Assembly: GCF_022605725.1 (NCBI RefSeq)
Contig: NC_065557.1
Location: 24,617,256 to 24,681,255 of the forward strand
DNA length: 64,000 bases
DNA from: Anthonomus grandis grandis
Taxonomy: Eukaryota; Arthropoda; Insecta; Coleoptera; Curculionidae
Reading direction: 5' to 3'
The notes beneath the pieces are model-generated. The model saw only the letters and a program-made list of their open reading frames with translations, was not told the origin of the DNA and made no database searches. Shown in pieces: positions 48,424-60,330 of this stretch; within the stretch, counting starts at the first letter, position 1, and every line of letters begins with the position of its first letter. The position numbers and the translations under genes were made by a program.

Positions 48424-49440
48424 GTGGAATTCAATGGAGGCTGCAGCGAAAGTAAAAGCCAAAATTACCATAAGAGAAGGGAATATTGATGAAATTTTAT
48501 CAAATCTATCTATCTAAATCAAATAATCTTGCATTACCGTTGTAGCTGACGGTGTTTGGTTAAACCGCTCACACATTGTGAATTATAATGAGAGAGCAGC
48601 ACTACTTTTTAGTAAAGTAATAGTTGTATTTTCTTAAAAAAAACATCCTATTTTTAAATGTAGTAAGAAAACGAAGCAATTCCAAAAATGTACCAGTTTC
48701 GCCATTACTGAGAAAGGTTGCTTTGCACACAGAACACGTAGCCACAAAAAAGGTAGTTAAACACAACTTAATTATAAATATGGGTAATAATTTGGCAGAG
48801 CACTACAATTCCATAGCTTGTAAGTGTTTGTTGGAGGAAAACGCATAAATTATTTCCTTAGAGGATCCTATTCGACCCGTCTTTTCATTAATCTGAAGAT
48901 TATTATGATGTTATTCATAGGGCTGATTCGTACAGAGCAGTCCAAAATTATATAGAGAAAAATTCAAAATGTAAAGGATAAGCGCAGTATTTTTTATTAA
49001 AAAAGGCAACTTTTGAACAAAGACGCTCAAAACTGGCAGTTCTTCCTGATGAAGTTTATGGCCTGCTAAAAGCAAACGAAATAAATCCAATGGACGAAAA
49101 CGAACATAAAAATAGAAAAAAGCATTTTTTTCAGAAATCATTTAAGGAAATAGAAAAAAAACCAGAGATCAAACCAGTTGTTCTGAATGGATCCCGAAAT
49201 TTGAGCAATTTTAATCACCACGATAATATTTATGGACATTGGGTTGGTAATTTTATTATTAATAAAAATAAAATTAGTCGTGACGCTGCAGTATCGCTTG
49301 CAGCTGCAGCTGCATGTGTAGGTGTTCTCTTTTATACCAAGCATTTAGATATCTTCCAGGAGGCTTCTTGGGATAACTTCTGTCGAAATAATTATAGGGA
49401 GGGTCTCGCTATCCCTTTTTCACCCCACTACCTCTCAAAT
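48424..49440 (+). pseudogene. Mutator-like / YqaJ-type element fragment
   Basis: Pieces in several frames resemble insect proteins with a Mutator-like domain. ITVVADGVWLNRS (about 48530) fits the 'ADG-W' motif. NMGNNLAEHYNSIACK (about 48780) fits the 'DNN-E-(F/Y)NSI-K' motif. A charged segment from 49090 is followed by AAACVGVLFYTKHLD, at the place of the YqaJ-like nuclease. Stops and frame changes are frequent. The assignment comes from motif memory and is tentative. Confidence 0.4.
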
Positions 49441-49540
49441 TTAACAAAGATTATAGAGAAAACGATATATGACATACCTTACTTAAAATTAAATTTATTA
49501 AAAAGTATGACTCTGCGAGAGAACATTTTTTTAAAAATTA

Positions 49541-51165
49541 ATGGTGATGCTTTTGGTGGTTATGGCAGATTCCCAGGTAAATTTAACAGAAAATTTTGAG
49601 AGAGAAATGCAATTGTTAATAATGGTCATTGTTAAAAAAGCCAATGGTAAAATAAGATTACGACTCGACCCTTCCGACCTCAATTCTCAAATGATTAGAA
49701 AGCCATACATGGCAAACTCAATTGAACACATTTATTCAAACCTTATGGGAAATTTTTTTTTTTTAGTTCGTGGTTTAGCTGAGGGTTATCACCATTCGCT
49801 ACTGGATGAGGAATCTTCATGGAATTGTTGCTTTGCTACACCATTTGGCATATACAGATTCATAGTATTATTCTATGGTATTTAAGATTTATTCCAGGAA
49901 GAAATAGGAAGAAAATTTGGCGCAAAATAGAAAATGCCCAAATATATGATAAAGACATGTTAATAGAGGAAGCCACAGGAGAGAAGCATGATAAAGCTGA
50001 ATTTGCAGTTAAGGAATGAGCAAGAAAAGTGGGAGCCAAATTTAATAGGGACAAGTTTCAATTTTATAAAAGATAGGTAAAATTTGTGGGTCAAATATTC
50101 TCAGAAAGAAGACTGGAAGTCGATCCATTAAGACTTGATGCCCTTTTTAAACTTAATAGTCTAAAAGATAGGGTAGAGTTGCAACAAATTTTGTTTTTTT
50201 TTTAATTATGTAAGGCGCTAGGTTAAAAGCATGTCTGAATATATGGATCCTTTAAATGCATTATAATAATATTGAGTAGCAATGGTATTCAAGCATGAAA
50301 AAACTTTTAATTTGTTAAAAAAATTGGTAAGTGAACCATTACGGTTTACCACCTTTTATAACAAAAAGAAAATCATTTTACAGGATGGTATATAAAAGAT
50401 TGGTTTAGGTTTAAAAACTGATTCAGTGTGCATCAATAAACATGAATGATCATGAGGTGAACTATAGTTAGAGTAAAAAAAGAGTTACAGAGGTATTTTC
50501 TATGACACTAAAATTTCATGATTTTATTTATCGGCAAGTGTTAATATGCAGTCTGATCATAAACCAATTGTTGCTATAATGAAAAAGCCAATTCATAAAA
50601 TAGGGTCCGTCAGGCTTCAGCGCTTAAGGCTTAAACTACTTAAATATTCTTTGAATCTAATTTATGTCCCTTGAAATGGTGCAGAGTGTGTCTAAATATC
50701 TTACAACAAATATGAGTAGTCATAATATTCATGAACTTAGAGATGAAACGTTAATAAAACTTCAAGAGTACTATTATGCTAAGTTGCCTAATATTAATGA
50801 GATTGATTCAAAATGTAAATCTTTTTATGCAGTTCGAGATTCTATTTATATTTAAGCTGGTATTATTTTTGTAAATGACAAAATTATTGTTCTATACAAG
50901 ACAAGATATAAAATTATTAAAATTTTGCATAAAGGCCCTATTGGCATAAGTAAAACTGTTCATAAAGCACGTAAATTATTTTAATGGACAGATTTACATA
51001 ATAATATTGCAAATTTTATAGAACACTGTAAAACTTGTGGAAAATAAATGCAACAAATTTTAAAGAAGCCCTGATTCCACATGCAGTTCTTAAAGTTAAA
51101 TATCAAAACTTGCTGAAGATATTTTGGAATCTGATCATAAACTTTACATTGTAGTTGTCTTGAAT
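49541..51165 (+). pseudogene. Gypsy-type pol relic (RT, RNase H, integrase zinc region)
   Basis: RT motifs: IVKKANGKIRLRLDPSDLN near 49625, LAEGYHH near 49775, FATPFGIYRFIV near 49835. The catalytic box reads YDKD (about 49947) instead of Y-x-DD, so polymerase activity is lost. Later come FVGQIFSERRLEVDP (50080 region), RNase H-side SDHKPIVAIMKKP (50555), and the integrase H2C2 zinc region (HKGPIGISKTVHKARK, HCKTCGK, about 50930-51045). Six or more stops. It is cut at about 51165 by a mariner relic. Confidence 0.8.
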
Positions 51166-52305
51166 TGACGACGATCCCCATTTATTGAAGAACATTTGCT
51201 TCCGTGACGAATCGACCTTTTTTTTTAATGGCCTGGTAAACAGACATAACTGTAGATACTGGGATAATGAAAATCCGCATGTTTTTTGGGAAGGCCATAC
51301 CCAATATCCCCAAAAAATTAATGTTTGGGCAGGAATTTATGGGAATGAAATAATCAGGCCATTTTTTTTTGGAAGAAAATTTGACTGGCGACATTTATTT
51401 AAACCTTTTAGAAAATACAATATACCCTTCATTCATCATCCAATCTATGGAAAATTAAGTAGATCAACATGGTGCTATATTATTGAATGAAAATAATATA
51501 TATTTTCAGCAGGATGGAGCTCCCGCGCACTACACTTTGGTAGTTCGAGAGTGGCTTGATGAAAATTTTCGAGAAATGTGGATTGGCAGACGTGGTGCAA
51601 CCGAATGGCCTGCGCGGTCTGCGGACCTAACCTCACTAAACTTTTTTCTTTGGGGCTACTTAAAAAGCAAAGTTTATAAAAACCCCACTGAGAGTATTGA
51701 GAATTTAAAAAATAGAATATTTCAAGAATGCAGAGAAATTAGCGGGCAGTGCCAATGTTCGTAAGGAGTTTGAAAATAGGCTTTTTTATTGTCTTGCTAA
51801 TAACGGCGCGCATTTTGAACATTTAATAAAATAAATTTGTTAAACTAATTAAATTTGTTTTTCTACCCTACCGATTTACACTTTAATTGCTTCTTGGTCA
51901 ATCAAATTTATTTTTTTTACAACCATTGCTAGCATAATGAATGCCCTTTAAAATAATGTATCACACCATGGGGTAGCCACTTGACATACCAAAGTTTGGC
52001 GTAAATAAAATATTCATTATTTCTAGACATTTTTGCTGACTATTTGCTTACACATTTACCGATTTCATTTTTTTTTACCGTTGAATAGAAAATTTTACGC
52101 TCCTTACTATGATGTATCACACGATGGGGGTTCCCATTTTGACATATTAAAGTGAGGTTAGCTGGAGGTGAGGAGGTGATTGACAGAACTTCAGTAAATG
52201 CATAATTAAACGTCCTCCTGTATTTGACGTGTTTTTTTTTTTTTTTTTTTTTTTTAAGAAAGTTGTTAAGGGTCGTTCGATTGTTTTGAAATGAAAGCCC
52301 TGTAT
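51166..52305 (+). pseudogene. Mariner-type transposase, DD41D-like, 5'-truncated
   Basis: Coding begins inside the gene (DDDPHLLKNICF) with catalytic DEST near 51208, then NVWAGIYGNEI. A frame change near 51485 leads to QQDGAPAHY (second Asp, about 51515). The third motif is ADLTSLNFFLWG, where Asp is expected at the Asn. I count 41 residues between the second and third positions, as in the DD41D (rosa-type) group as I recall it. The C-terminus ends near 51834. A long UTR runs to a terminal CCCTGTATA at about 52305. Frameshifts and the Asp-to-Asn change make it inactive. Confidence 0.75.
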
Positions 52306-52540
52306 AGTTTAGTTAGTGTTGTTTAGTTAGTTTAGTTAGTTAGGTTTGGTTTTTCGAATTCCCCTTTCGAGATCGCTCCAGCACCGTGCAAATGCAACTC
52401 TGTATACGAGCAGTTGCTCGCTACTATGTTTTACTTTTACCTTTTGATACCGAAACAGTAGTCCAACGTTTATTCTATTTAATAATTTGAATATATAAAT
52501 GTAAAAATTAATTAATATTACACAAAAATATTATTTAGCA
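52306..52540. other. Spacer with TTAG-type microrepeats
   Basis: 'gtttagtta' repeats at 52306-52350 lead into a GC-richer piece. No gene. Confidence 0.5.
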
Positions 52541-52690
52541 GTTGCTCGCTACGAGCCTACTTTTATTCTACTAGTTTTAATCTTCCCCGTAGATGCTTAC
52601 TTCGTTAGCAAAACACGTGTCGAGAGAAAAAATAAAGAATTTTTGTTAGTGGTAAAACTGTCTCGTAATTAGAATAACAATGTTAGTTGT
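52541..52690 (+). repeat. PLE1 3' tail with degenerate hammerhead-like motif
   Basis: Matches 11525-11635: TTTTAATCTTC, core CCGTAGA (52587-52593), imperfect stem GCTTAC/GTTAGC, GCAAAA for CGAAA, ACACGTGTCGAG, then 'ttgttagtggtaaaa'. The fold is more decayed than at 11533. Confidence 0.65.
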
Positions 52691-53129
52691 GATAATTCCC
52701 CTATTCAAGTGCGTTCGCGGTTTGGACGAACTAGGTGTTCAGTGTTAACAAATAGGTAACACTATGACAATGTGTCAAACATCCTTCAACGTCAAGTATG
52801 TCAGTAGTTTGGTAAATGTCGTTAAATTAGGAGAACGTCTCCTCGTTGCTTTTATGTAATAAATTATTAATATCAGGTATAAAGTGTTTTTACAATATTA
52901 ACCGAGAAATATAAAACATTTTACTTAGAATTTTTTTCCATATCATCAAATCAACGATATTCAGGTATTTTATTCGATGCGTGTTTATCAAAACGTTCCT
53001 TGGATTTTAATCTATTTTGTTCTGTACGATTTAGTGCTATTTTTGTCAGCGAAAAATTTTTTAATGAACGCCAGTAGTTACCCAGTGGTTACCACCTACT
53101 AAAACTTCTCTACTAGGTGGCTCCAGTTA
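52691..53129. other. Unassigned spacer
   Basis: No feature recognised. Confidence 0.5.
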
Positions 53130-54660
53130 ACTCCGCACACTGCGGTTTTCGCCTTTCGTCTTGGAAAAGTATCGCACCTATAGCATAATCAGAGGCATCG
53201 GTAGCCAGCAAAAATTTTTCTTTAAAATTAGGATATTGTAAAATAGGTTCGGTAGTGAGAATATTTTAAAATATTTTTCAAATATAATGGGCTTGAGGAG
53301 TCCAGGTGAAGGGAACATCTTTCTTTAGCAATTGAGTGAGAGGCTTAGCGATAGCTGAAAAGTCTTTAAAGAATTTTCGATAATAACCTATAAGACCTAG
53401 AAATTGTTGTTGAAAGTTGCTTTGGATTTTGTGAAGCTGGATATGTAGAAATCGCTTTGATTTTTTCAAGATTAGGAGCGACACCTTTTGTCATTAATGA
53501 CAAGGCTACTTCTCTTCTCATAAATTCACATTTATCGAACTGCATTTTAAATTATTTGATCGTAAGGGATCAAATACGGATTAAAGCTTAAAAAAGCTGT
53601 AGAAAAGGCAGTTTTTGGGATGTCTTCATCTTTGATTTTAATCTGATAAAATCCGCTCGCTAAATACAAAGTGGTAAAATAACGGGCATGTCCTAACTGG
53701 TCAACGAGATACTCGATATTAGGAAGAGGGTAAGAACCTATGTGAAATTAAATGACGTCACCTATGTGACGTTGAACGATTATTATTAGGTATATTAACT
53801 TGTTCTCTTTTTCTGTTATTATACTCTCGCTTTTAGCAGGTTAACTCGCTTAACGCAGGTTTTTTACAGTAATTGCAAATTTTAACATTTGAAAAGTTAC
53901 TGTGTCTTGAAGAATTATTATAACTAGAAGATTGATTGGAATTATGTGAATTGTAGAAGTCTTAAGCTTTTTGATTAAAATGAACAGAAGCTAACTTGTT
54001 CTTTTTAAAACAATTTTTTTATTCATACCCATTTTTCTTGCAGAAATTGCAATATTTCAAAGACACTTTGGATCGAAATTCCTCGTTAGATATGCTTATG
54101 GCTCTTTCTTCTTCGATGGATCGAGATAAGGCATCAGAGATATCGTCGAAGCTTTGTTCACGTAGAAATCAAGAGATATCGGGTTTAGAGTGGTGAATAA
54201 ATCGACTAAGGGCTAATTCTTTAATTGTGTCAACTTTGCCTAATTGTTCGTTTTTAGTGATTAATTTATCAATTTTTTCATCTGACCTCTCATTCCACGG
54301 GAGGACAGATTCAAATATTCCTTGTTTCATAGTATTTAATTCTTCCATTAATTGAATATAATGTTTTTTTATCTTGGTAAAATGTACTTAAAATTTCTTT
54401 TATTTTCTCCCAACTGGTATATGTTTTGCCTTGTAGTTGAGACCTAACACTACCAGTTAGTTGGGGAATTATATAAACAAAAAGAGGTTTCTTTTGGTCT
54501 TCAGTAGCGAGTTCGACGGCGTTTTTACAATTTGTAATGAATTTATGATATTCATCAAAAAATGATTGCCATCAAAAGATTTAGGGATTAGAGAACATAA
54601 GAAGGTGGGTTGGAATTCTGATATTTTAGAAAAAAATTGAAGTATATAAAACAAAAATTA
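53130..54660 (-). pseudogene. Gypsy gag-pol relic with RT active site deleted
   Basis: Minus strand. Gag pieces 54654-54469 (IPKSFDGNHF) and about 54300-54090 (SFDDISDALSRSIEE) are followed by knuckles YCNFCKKNGYE and CNYCKK (54055-53850). RT runs from YPLPNIEYLVDQLGHARYF to DEDIPKTAFSTAF (about 53745-53590). The sequence then passes straight to QFDKCEFMRREVA (about 53545), skipping the segment with the YxDD box. It ends with FLGLIGYYRKF and AIAKPLTQLLKKD (53420-53310) and an RNase H start with ATDASDYAIG (about 53190). The 5' LTR is at 55014-55355; no 3' LTR was found. Confidence 0.8.
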
Positions 54661-54990
54661 CGACAGGAAATACAAATAATTAAGCGAAATAAATAAATAA
54701 AGTTATTACTAGATTAATAAATATAGCATAAAAAAATAAAAATAAAATATGTGCGTGCAAAATAAAAGTATGGGATGGGAAAAAATATGGATAGCTAATA
54801 GAGAAATATGGAATACTCTTGTAATTATACAACAAAAACAAAAATAGCCGATATAGAAAATCGTATCACTTACGGATTATCCAAATCTAGACTGCAATTG
54901 ACTTTTTGCGTTTGGCACAATGGTTTTCTAGCGTGAAGGATTTAAATCCACCAATTTCCGCAGTACCGGTATCGGAGCTTGTGGCAAAAT
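54661..54990 (-). other. Gypsy 5' leader
   Basis: Between primer site and gag on the minus strand. No separate feature. Confidence 0.5.
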
Positions 54991-55008
54991 ATCCCACTTC
55001 TGACACCA
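54991..55008 (-). other. Gypsy primer-binding site (tRNA-Leu type)
   Basis: TGGTGTCAGAAGTGGGAT on the minus strand is complementary to the 3' end of tRNA-Leu (CAA-type, ending ...CTTCTGACACCA as I recall it). It lies 5 bases inside the LTR. Confidence 0.6.
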
Positions 55009-55013
55009 AATTT

Positions 55014-55355
55014 TGTTGTGTGCTCTTTGGTTATTGACACCAGGGATGTATTTTTTAGGTGCTTCCCTGCACGAATTGTCAGGAATGGTCAAGACGATGC
55101 AGCAAAAGACAATTAACACACCGAAGTTTTTCTATTACTACTTTAATAATGGTTTAAGTTACAAAACATAGAGAGCCCTATTTATACTACTAAAAATGAA
55201 AGAACACATTGAAAAAATATTGGCCTTTCCCACACGTTAGGTTTTTCCCAAAGTAAACACAAAAGTATTAATACAAACATCAGACGTCAAGAGATTATAG
55301 TGAACTTAAACCATAAAGAAAGGCAATCAAGTGGTCTTAGAACCGAGACTTAACA
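55014..55355 (-). repeat. Gypsy 5' LTR
   Basis: 342 bp, TGTTAAG...ACAACA on the minus strand. It has a TATAAATA promoter (minus, near 55190) and a downstream start region. The partner LTR is missing. Confidence 0.75.
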
Positions 55356-55604
55356 TACACATATGAAAATAAAATTATTGTACCATAATATGAGGCAGGT
55401 ATCTAAAAGAATAGCTTAGAAATTGGGTTGAGTGTAATTTTTTAAAAAAGTTTTATAACCAATTTTTCAAAATAATTATTTTTATTCAAGTGATTTTAAT
55501 TGTATAAAATTGGTTCATGATTTTTAATTTAATAATTTTGTTTTTTATGTATCTTTTAGAGAAATGTCAACAAAATATTCCTATAATTGATAGTCTGAAG
55601 TAGT

Positions 55605-55895
55605 TGTAATGTATAGTTCAGCTCAGAGATTTAAAGGTAATTAAGTTAATGACTGTCTCATAATTGTAAATTGCCTTTTGTACCTTATTACGATATCATT
55701 GTTGGTACCTATTGATATTTCAACGATATAAATTCACTTGTAATAACATAATACAGTATTCTGACAGATTTAGGGAAATACAGAATAATATACGTAGTTC
55801 TTTAAGAGTAAATTTTATCTGTGTAATGTTTAAGTAATAAACAAATACAGTAATAAAAATACCTCCAGTGCATCTTTTCCACAAGGTCCACTACA
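55605..55895 (+). repeat. Probable 5' LTR of second gypsy element
   Basis: Ends CTACA at 55895, 4 bases before a primer site TGGTGTCAG (55900). TGTAAT at 55605 is a possible start. It contains GATATAAATT and an AATAAA. The left edge is inferred because no second LTR exists. Confidence 0.45.
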
Positions 55896-55899
55896 AAAC

Positions 55900-55916
55900 T
55901 GGTGTCAGTAGTAAAG
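55900..55916 (+). other. Primer-binding site, second gypsy element
   Basis: Begins TGGTGTCAG like the site at 54991-55008 (tRNA-Leu type), then diverges. Confidence 0.45.
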
Positions 55917-56223
55917 AGATTGCTGTCATCCTGTGACAGCTTTGTAGCTGTGCCATAGTTTCTGAGATTATTCCAGCGAATCACAAACTAAAAGCATCCG
56001 AAAGGGGTAAGAACTTTAAGTACCAGATAAGCTTTTTAAACTTGGCTTGGACATAGAGGCTTAGTGGAGCGAGCAGAAGAACCACCCATTTCAACTGTAA
56101 GGACCAACCCGGATATGCATCTAGGAAGTTTCTTAGTCATACTGTAAGTCATAAATGTATGTATCCAAACCTTTCATCACTTTTTCACGAAGAATCTAGT
56201 CGTAGTTCAAACCAATCACAATA

Positions 56224-57990
56224 ATGTCCCTGTCATTAGAATTAGCAGAAAAAATGTTAGTCCGTTTCGACGGTACAAAATCTAAATTACATCATTTCAT
56301 TGATAACGCTGATAGTGCAATTAAGCTTATTAAACCCGAATGTATGTAAAAATATTCTATTTCCTATAATTCTACCAAAAATTATTGACAATGCTAAAGT
56401 TTTAATCCGAAATCGCGACTTTGAAAATTGGAATGAACTAAAAACATATCTTATAGAAATTTACTCCAAAAAAAGATCCTCGAGTCAAAGACAATTGGAA
56501 TTAACATCATGTAAGCAAAATATAGGAGAAAGTGTTATTTCATATTCAAATAAAGTAGAAAATTGCTATATTCAATTAATTAATTATTTAGACATAAATC
56601 TTGCTAAAGAAGCATGTGAAGCCTGTGTAAATGTTTAAAAAAATCAAGCTCTAAATGTTTTTATAACTGGTCTAAATCGAGAGTTAAGCATCTTAGTAAA
56701 ATCTGAAAATCCAGATTCATTAGAAAAAGCCATATCTATTGCACTAGGAGAAGAACAAGAACAGAATTTTAAAATCGAAATCTCTAAATATCAGTCCGTA
56801 AACAACTCCATAACTTGCCATTGTTTTAATTGTAATAAACCTGGTCATACCACTATAAATTGTCGCTTTAACTGCAGCCAAAGACAAACCTCATTTTCTT
56901 AAAGTTCATTTAATAGAAATTCCTTTCCAAATAGCCAAGTTAGGCATTTCTCTCAAACTCAAAAATTCTGTAGATACTGCAAAAAACCTGAACATTTGAT
57001 TGAAGAATGTCTAATAATAATTCAAATAATTTTAGTATAATCGCTCCAATCAACAAAATAAAATTTTTTATCAAAATCGAAACACCAATTCAAATTCTCG
57101 CGAAAATTAAAACCTACCCAATATCTCAAATCTCTCTTTAAACTCCAACAGCCCTCGTCAATCCACGGCCATTGCGGGGGATATCCATCATATCCAGGCC
57201 GAATCGCAATAATAAATCCTAGTATAACTACTCATGTATCTCTTTAATGCTCAGAAATCCAAAATAATTTTCTTAATTTTCTTATTGACACGGGAGCCGA
57301 TATTTCTCTAATTAAAGCTTCCAGACTAAATTCAAATTTAAAAATATTTTTCGATAATTCTATAGTACTAAAAGGTATTGATAAGAATATTTTAAAGCCT
57401 AATAAAACATTATTTTACACATATCTTCACCTCAAAACAGGTTACAATGACTACTTTCATATATTTCATGCTCTAAATTACGATTTTCCTATTTCATTTG
57501 ACGGAATAATTGGCAACATTTTTTAAAAAAATATAACTCTTTATTGGATTACAAAAATCCCAAATTAAGAATTTCAAACAACGAAACTCCATTATTCTAT
57601 CTTCCTAATCCAGATAATTTACAAAAACTTTTCGCGATAGAACCAATCAATAATTCCAATTCTAATTGCATAGAAGAATATACCTTAAAACCTCGCTGTG
57701 AGACTATTGTTAGAATAAATATTAATAATTCCGAGTTAAAAGAAGACATATGCCCTGAAGTAAACGTTCTTGATGGCGTTTATATTTGTTGGCGTTTGTA
57801 TTAGTTTAGTAAAAGTAAACTCCAATAATACTGCTTTAACTTCTATATTAAATGCAACGGAAAAGCCAATTAAAATAAAAAATATTGCAATTAGCCTCGC
57901 CCAAATTCCGAAATCAAATGAATCTAATATATTATATATTTGGATTTTTATTTGGAATGCTTATAGTGATACTATTCATTATTTGATAAA
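56224..57990 (+). pseudogene. Gypsy-type gag-protease relic
   Basis: Starts MSLSLELAEKML with leader and LTR upstream. Gag continues in another frame (56300-56636, NWNELKTYLIEIYSKKR), then knuckles CHCFNCNKPGHTTINC (about 56818) and FCRYCKKPEHLIEEC (56970). An aspartic protease follows with LIDTGADISLI near 57284. A linker (57544-57804) ends before RT. Five or more stops or shifts. RT and integrase are absent because a BEL fragment takes over at about 58018. Confidence 0.75.
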
Positions 57991-58017
57991 ATAATTTTCT
58001 GGTAGGGGCATTCTGAC

Positions 58018-59100
58018 CACAAGGATAATTTTGTCAGTAACAAGCCAAATATTTGACCCTTTGGGACTGCTAGGGCCGATAGTTGTCGTTGCAAAACTTA
58101 TTTTGCAATCTTTATGGCAAAGCCAGCTCTCTTGGGATGAGCTAGTACCGGCAGTTCTTAGTGAAGGATGGATACATTTTTGTGAAGACCTTCAAACTCT
58201 AAATGATTTAAAAATTCCAAGGTTTGTGTTATGCAATGGTTTCCTAAAGGTTTGCTCATATGGATTTGCAGACGCCTCCGAAAGGGCCTATGGAGGCTGT
58301 GTTTATATAGTAAGCTCTACAGAGGATGGGGTTGTGTCTTCTAATTTATTGTTATCAAAGTCTCAAATTGCCCCAATTAAGACTATAAGTTTGCCTCGCC
58401 TTGAGCTGTGTGCTGCGTTGCCTACTGCAAAGTTGGTGGATAAGGTAAAGGAATCCATCAAAATAATCATTGATAAATGTTATTATTTAACTGACTCCAC
58501 TATTGCTATTTGTTGGATTTGGCTGCCCTAGTCGTTGGAAAACATTCGTGGCTAACAGAGTCACTAAAATTCAGGCCTTAACCAGTTCGACTGATTGGTT
58601 TCATGTAAGGTCAGAGGAAAATCCAACCGACTGTCTATCCAGAGGCATTTCAGCCCAACAACTTTTAAATGTTGAGCTATGGTGGAAGAGACCCATTTCT
58701 TATTTTTTATGCTCAGATAATTTTCAAGAATTCCCAGTTGTACCACAAGAAATACCGGAGGAAAAAGTTGTTTCCCATTCGTCTATTATTATCAATTACA
58801 AAGGGTATTTGCATATGTTTTAAGATTTATTAAAAATTTTAAAGATAAAACCTTAATTTCTCGTTACAGAATTTGTTAAAAATTGCTCAAAAACAATCGT
58901 TTCCTAGTGAATATCATTCCTTTTTAAGTCAGAAGAAAATAAAAATGTGTAAACTCTTGAGCCTTAATCTATATATTGACAGTGATGGTTTGATAAGAGT
59001 AGGTGGCAGGATTCAAAAGGCGAAGGTTTCTGAGGAACAAAAGCATTCTGTAATTTTACATAATAAACATTTTTTAACTACTGTGATTATAGGATACATT
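58018..59100 (+). pseudogene. BEL/Pao pol fragment (A17/RNase H to integrase N-terminus)
   Basis: Starts within pol: SQIFDPLGLLGPIVVVAK, GFADASERAYGG, SLPRLELCAALPTAKL, LTDSTIAICWI. A frameshift near 58500 leads to WKTFVANRVTKIQALT and ENPTDCLSRG, and a further break near 58820 to the integrase start (DSDGLIRVGGRI, to ~59095). It resembles 28170-29290 of the intact element in order but is a different sequence family. It is truncated at both ends. Confidence 0.85.
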
Positions 59101-59105
59101 AATTT

Positions 59106-59123
59106 CCGCACCCATGGGTGCGG
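59106..59123. repeat. 18-bp perfect palindrome
   Basis: CCGCACCCATGGGTGCGG, at the exact point where the BEL fragment ends. GC-rich sequence with two copies of 'aatcacggc' follows. Confidence 0.85.
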
Positions 59124-60330
59124 GGCCAAATCACGGCCAATCACGGCGCTTTGTCTGTGATTGGCTTAGATAATTAAGGCGCGTATTTCAAATCTGATTA
59201 TAAGAGGAATTATGGTATTTGAGAAAAATAAACATACAGAACGTTTTACTTACGTAAAGAAATAACGTAAAGTTTATTTTCGGCAAATGATGGAAAATAA
59301 TTTTTTTACCTGATCTTATTAATTTTGCTTTTACTAAAATAGAATTTATCTCATTTCAGACACTTAATGGATAGCTTTGAATTAATTCTCAGGTCTTAAA
59401 CTCCGCTCAATTGAAATTTAGTATAAAAAAATTGATAATTTTATTAAATAGTCTAAAAAGGACACATTTTGTTATTATTTTATGTAGTAATCCATTATAT
59501 TATTTAAAATTTTCATTTTAAAATGTAAAATTTCCGAAAAGTATTATTTTATTGTGATATACCAACCTATTACACTTTCTTGTCTCGTGTGATCCATACA
59601 TCAGATGCAATTGCATATTATGAAAATGAGCCATAACAATGGAAAACATTTCTTGTATTCTTTTTCAACAATGAAAAAAGACCAATATTTTCCAAGCTTA
59701 TTAAATATGAATAAAACAACCAGATTATATTTTAGTAAAGTAGGTTTATTCATAACACTGATATTAATAATATAATAATACAGAATATTCAAAATTTATT
59801 ATATCAACTTCATCTATTAAGCAATTTACTAATATATATATAACATAGTTGCACAAAGGGTTCTATTTACAAAAGTTGAAAACAAATACCAATAAATAGG
59901 AAACAAACACTAATATATTATTTAATTATAATAAAGGTAAAATCAAAATTAAAAAATATATTTTGTAAGTATCCTTCACCATAAGCCAACGAATTATATG
60001 AATACAAATAGCCAACACCACTTAGATATAATACCAGAATGGGTCACTCACAAAAGCAATGTCATGCAGTAATAAAATAGTTATAAACATTTTATTATAA
60101 ATAAATTATTTCAGTTTTTTGTGAGACAATACTGCTGCTTTTCTATTTTTCTTTTTTTACTCATCACCATTTCTTTTTGTTTTACTGCTTGCATAAAATT
60201 TCTAAGATCACCCATACATTTTTCTAAGTCATATTCACGCAATCCACCACCATATTTACGAATTTCAAAGCAAAACTGTTCTAGACAAATCTACAATTTT
60301 ATACCATATTATATTATAGAACTACCAAAT
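59124..60330. other. Unassigned region
   Basis: A GC-richer start (59124-59190) then AT-rich DNA. No gene recognised. Confidence 0.45.

Noticed and set aside
52228..52256. Long T run as a possible reversed LINE poly-A tail
   Set aside because: It lies within the mariner UTR and no LINE coding sequence adjoins it.
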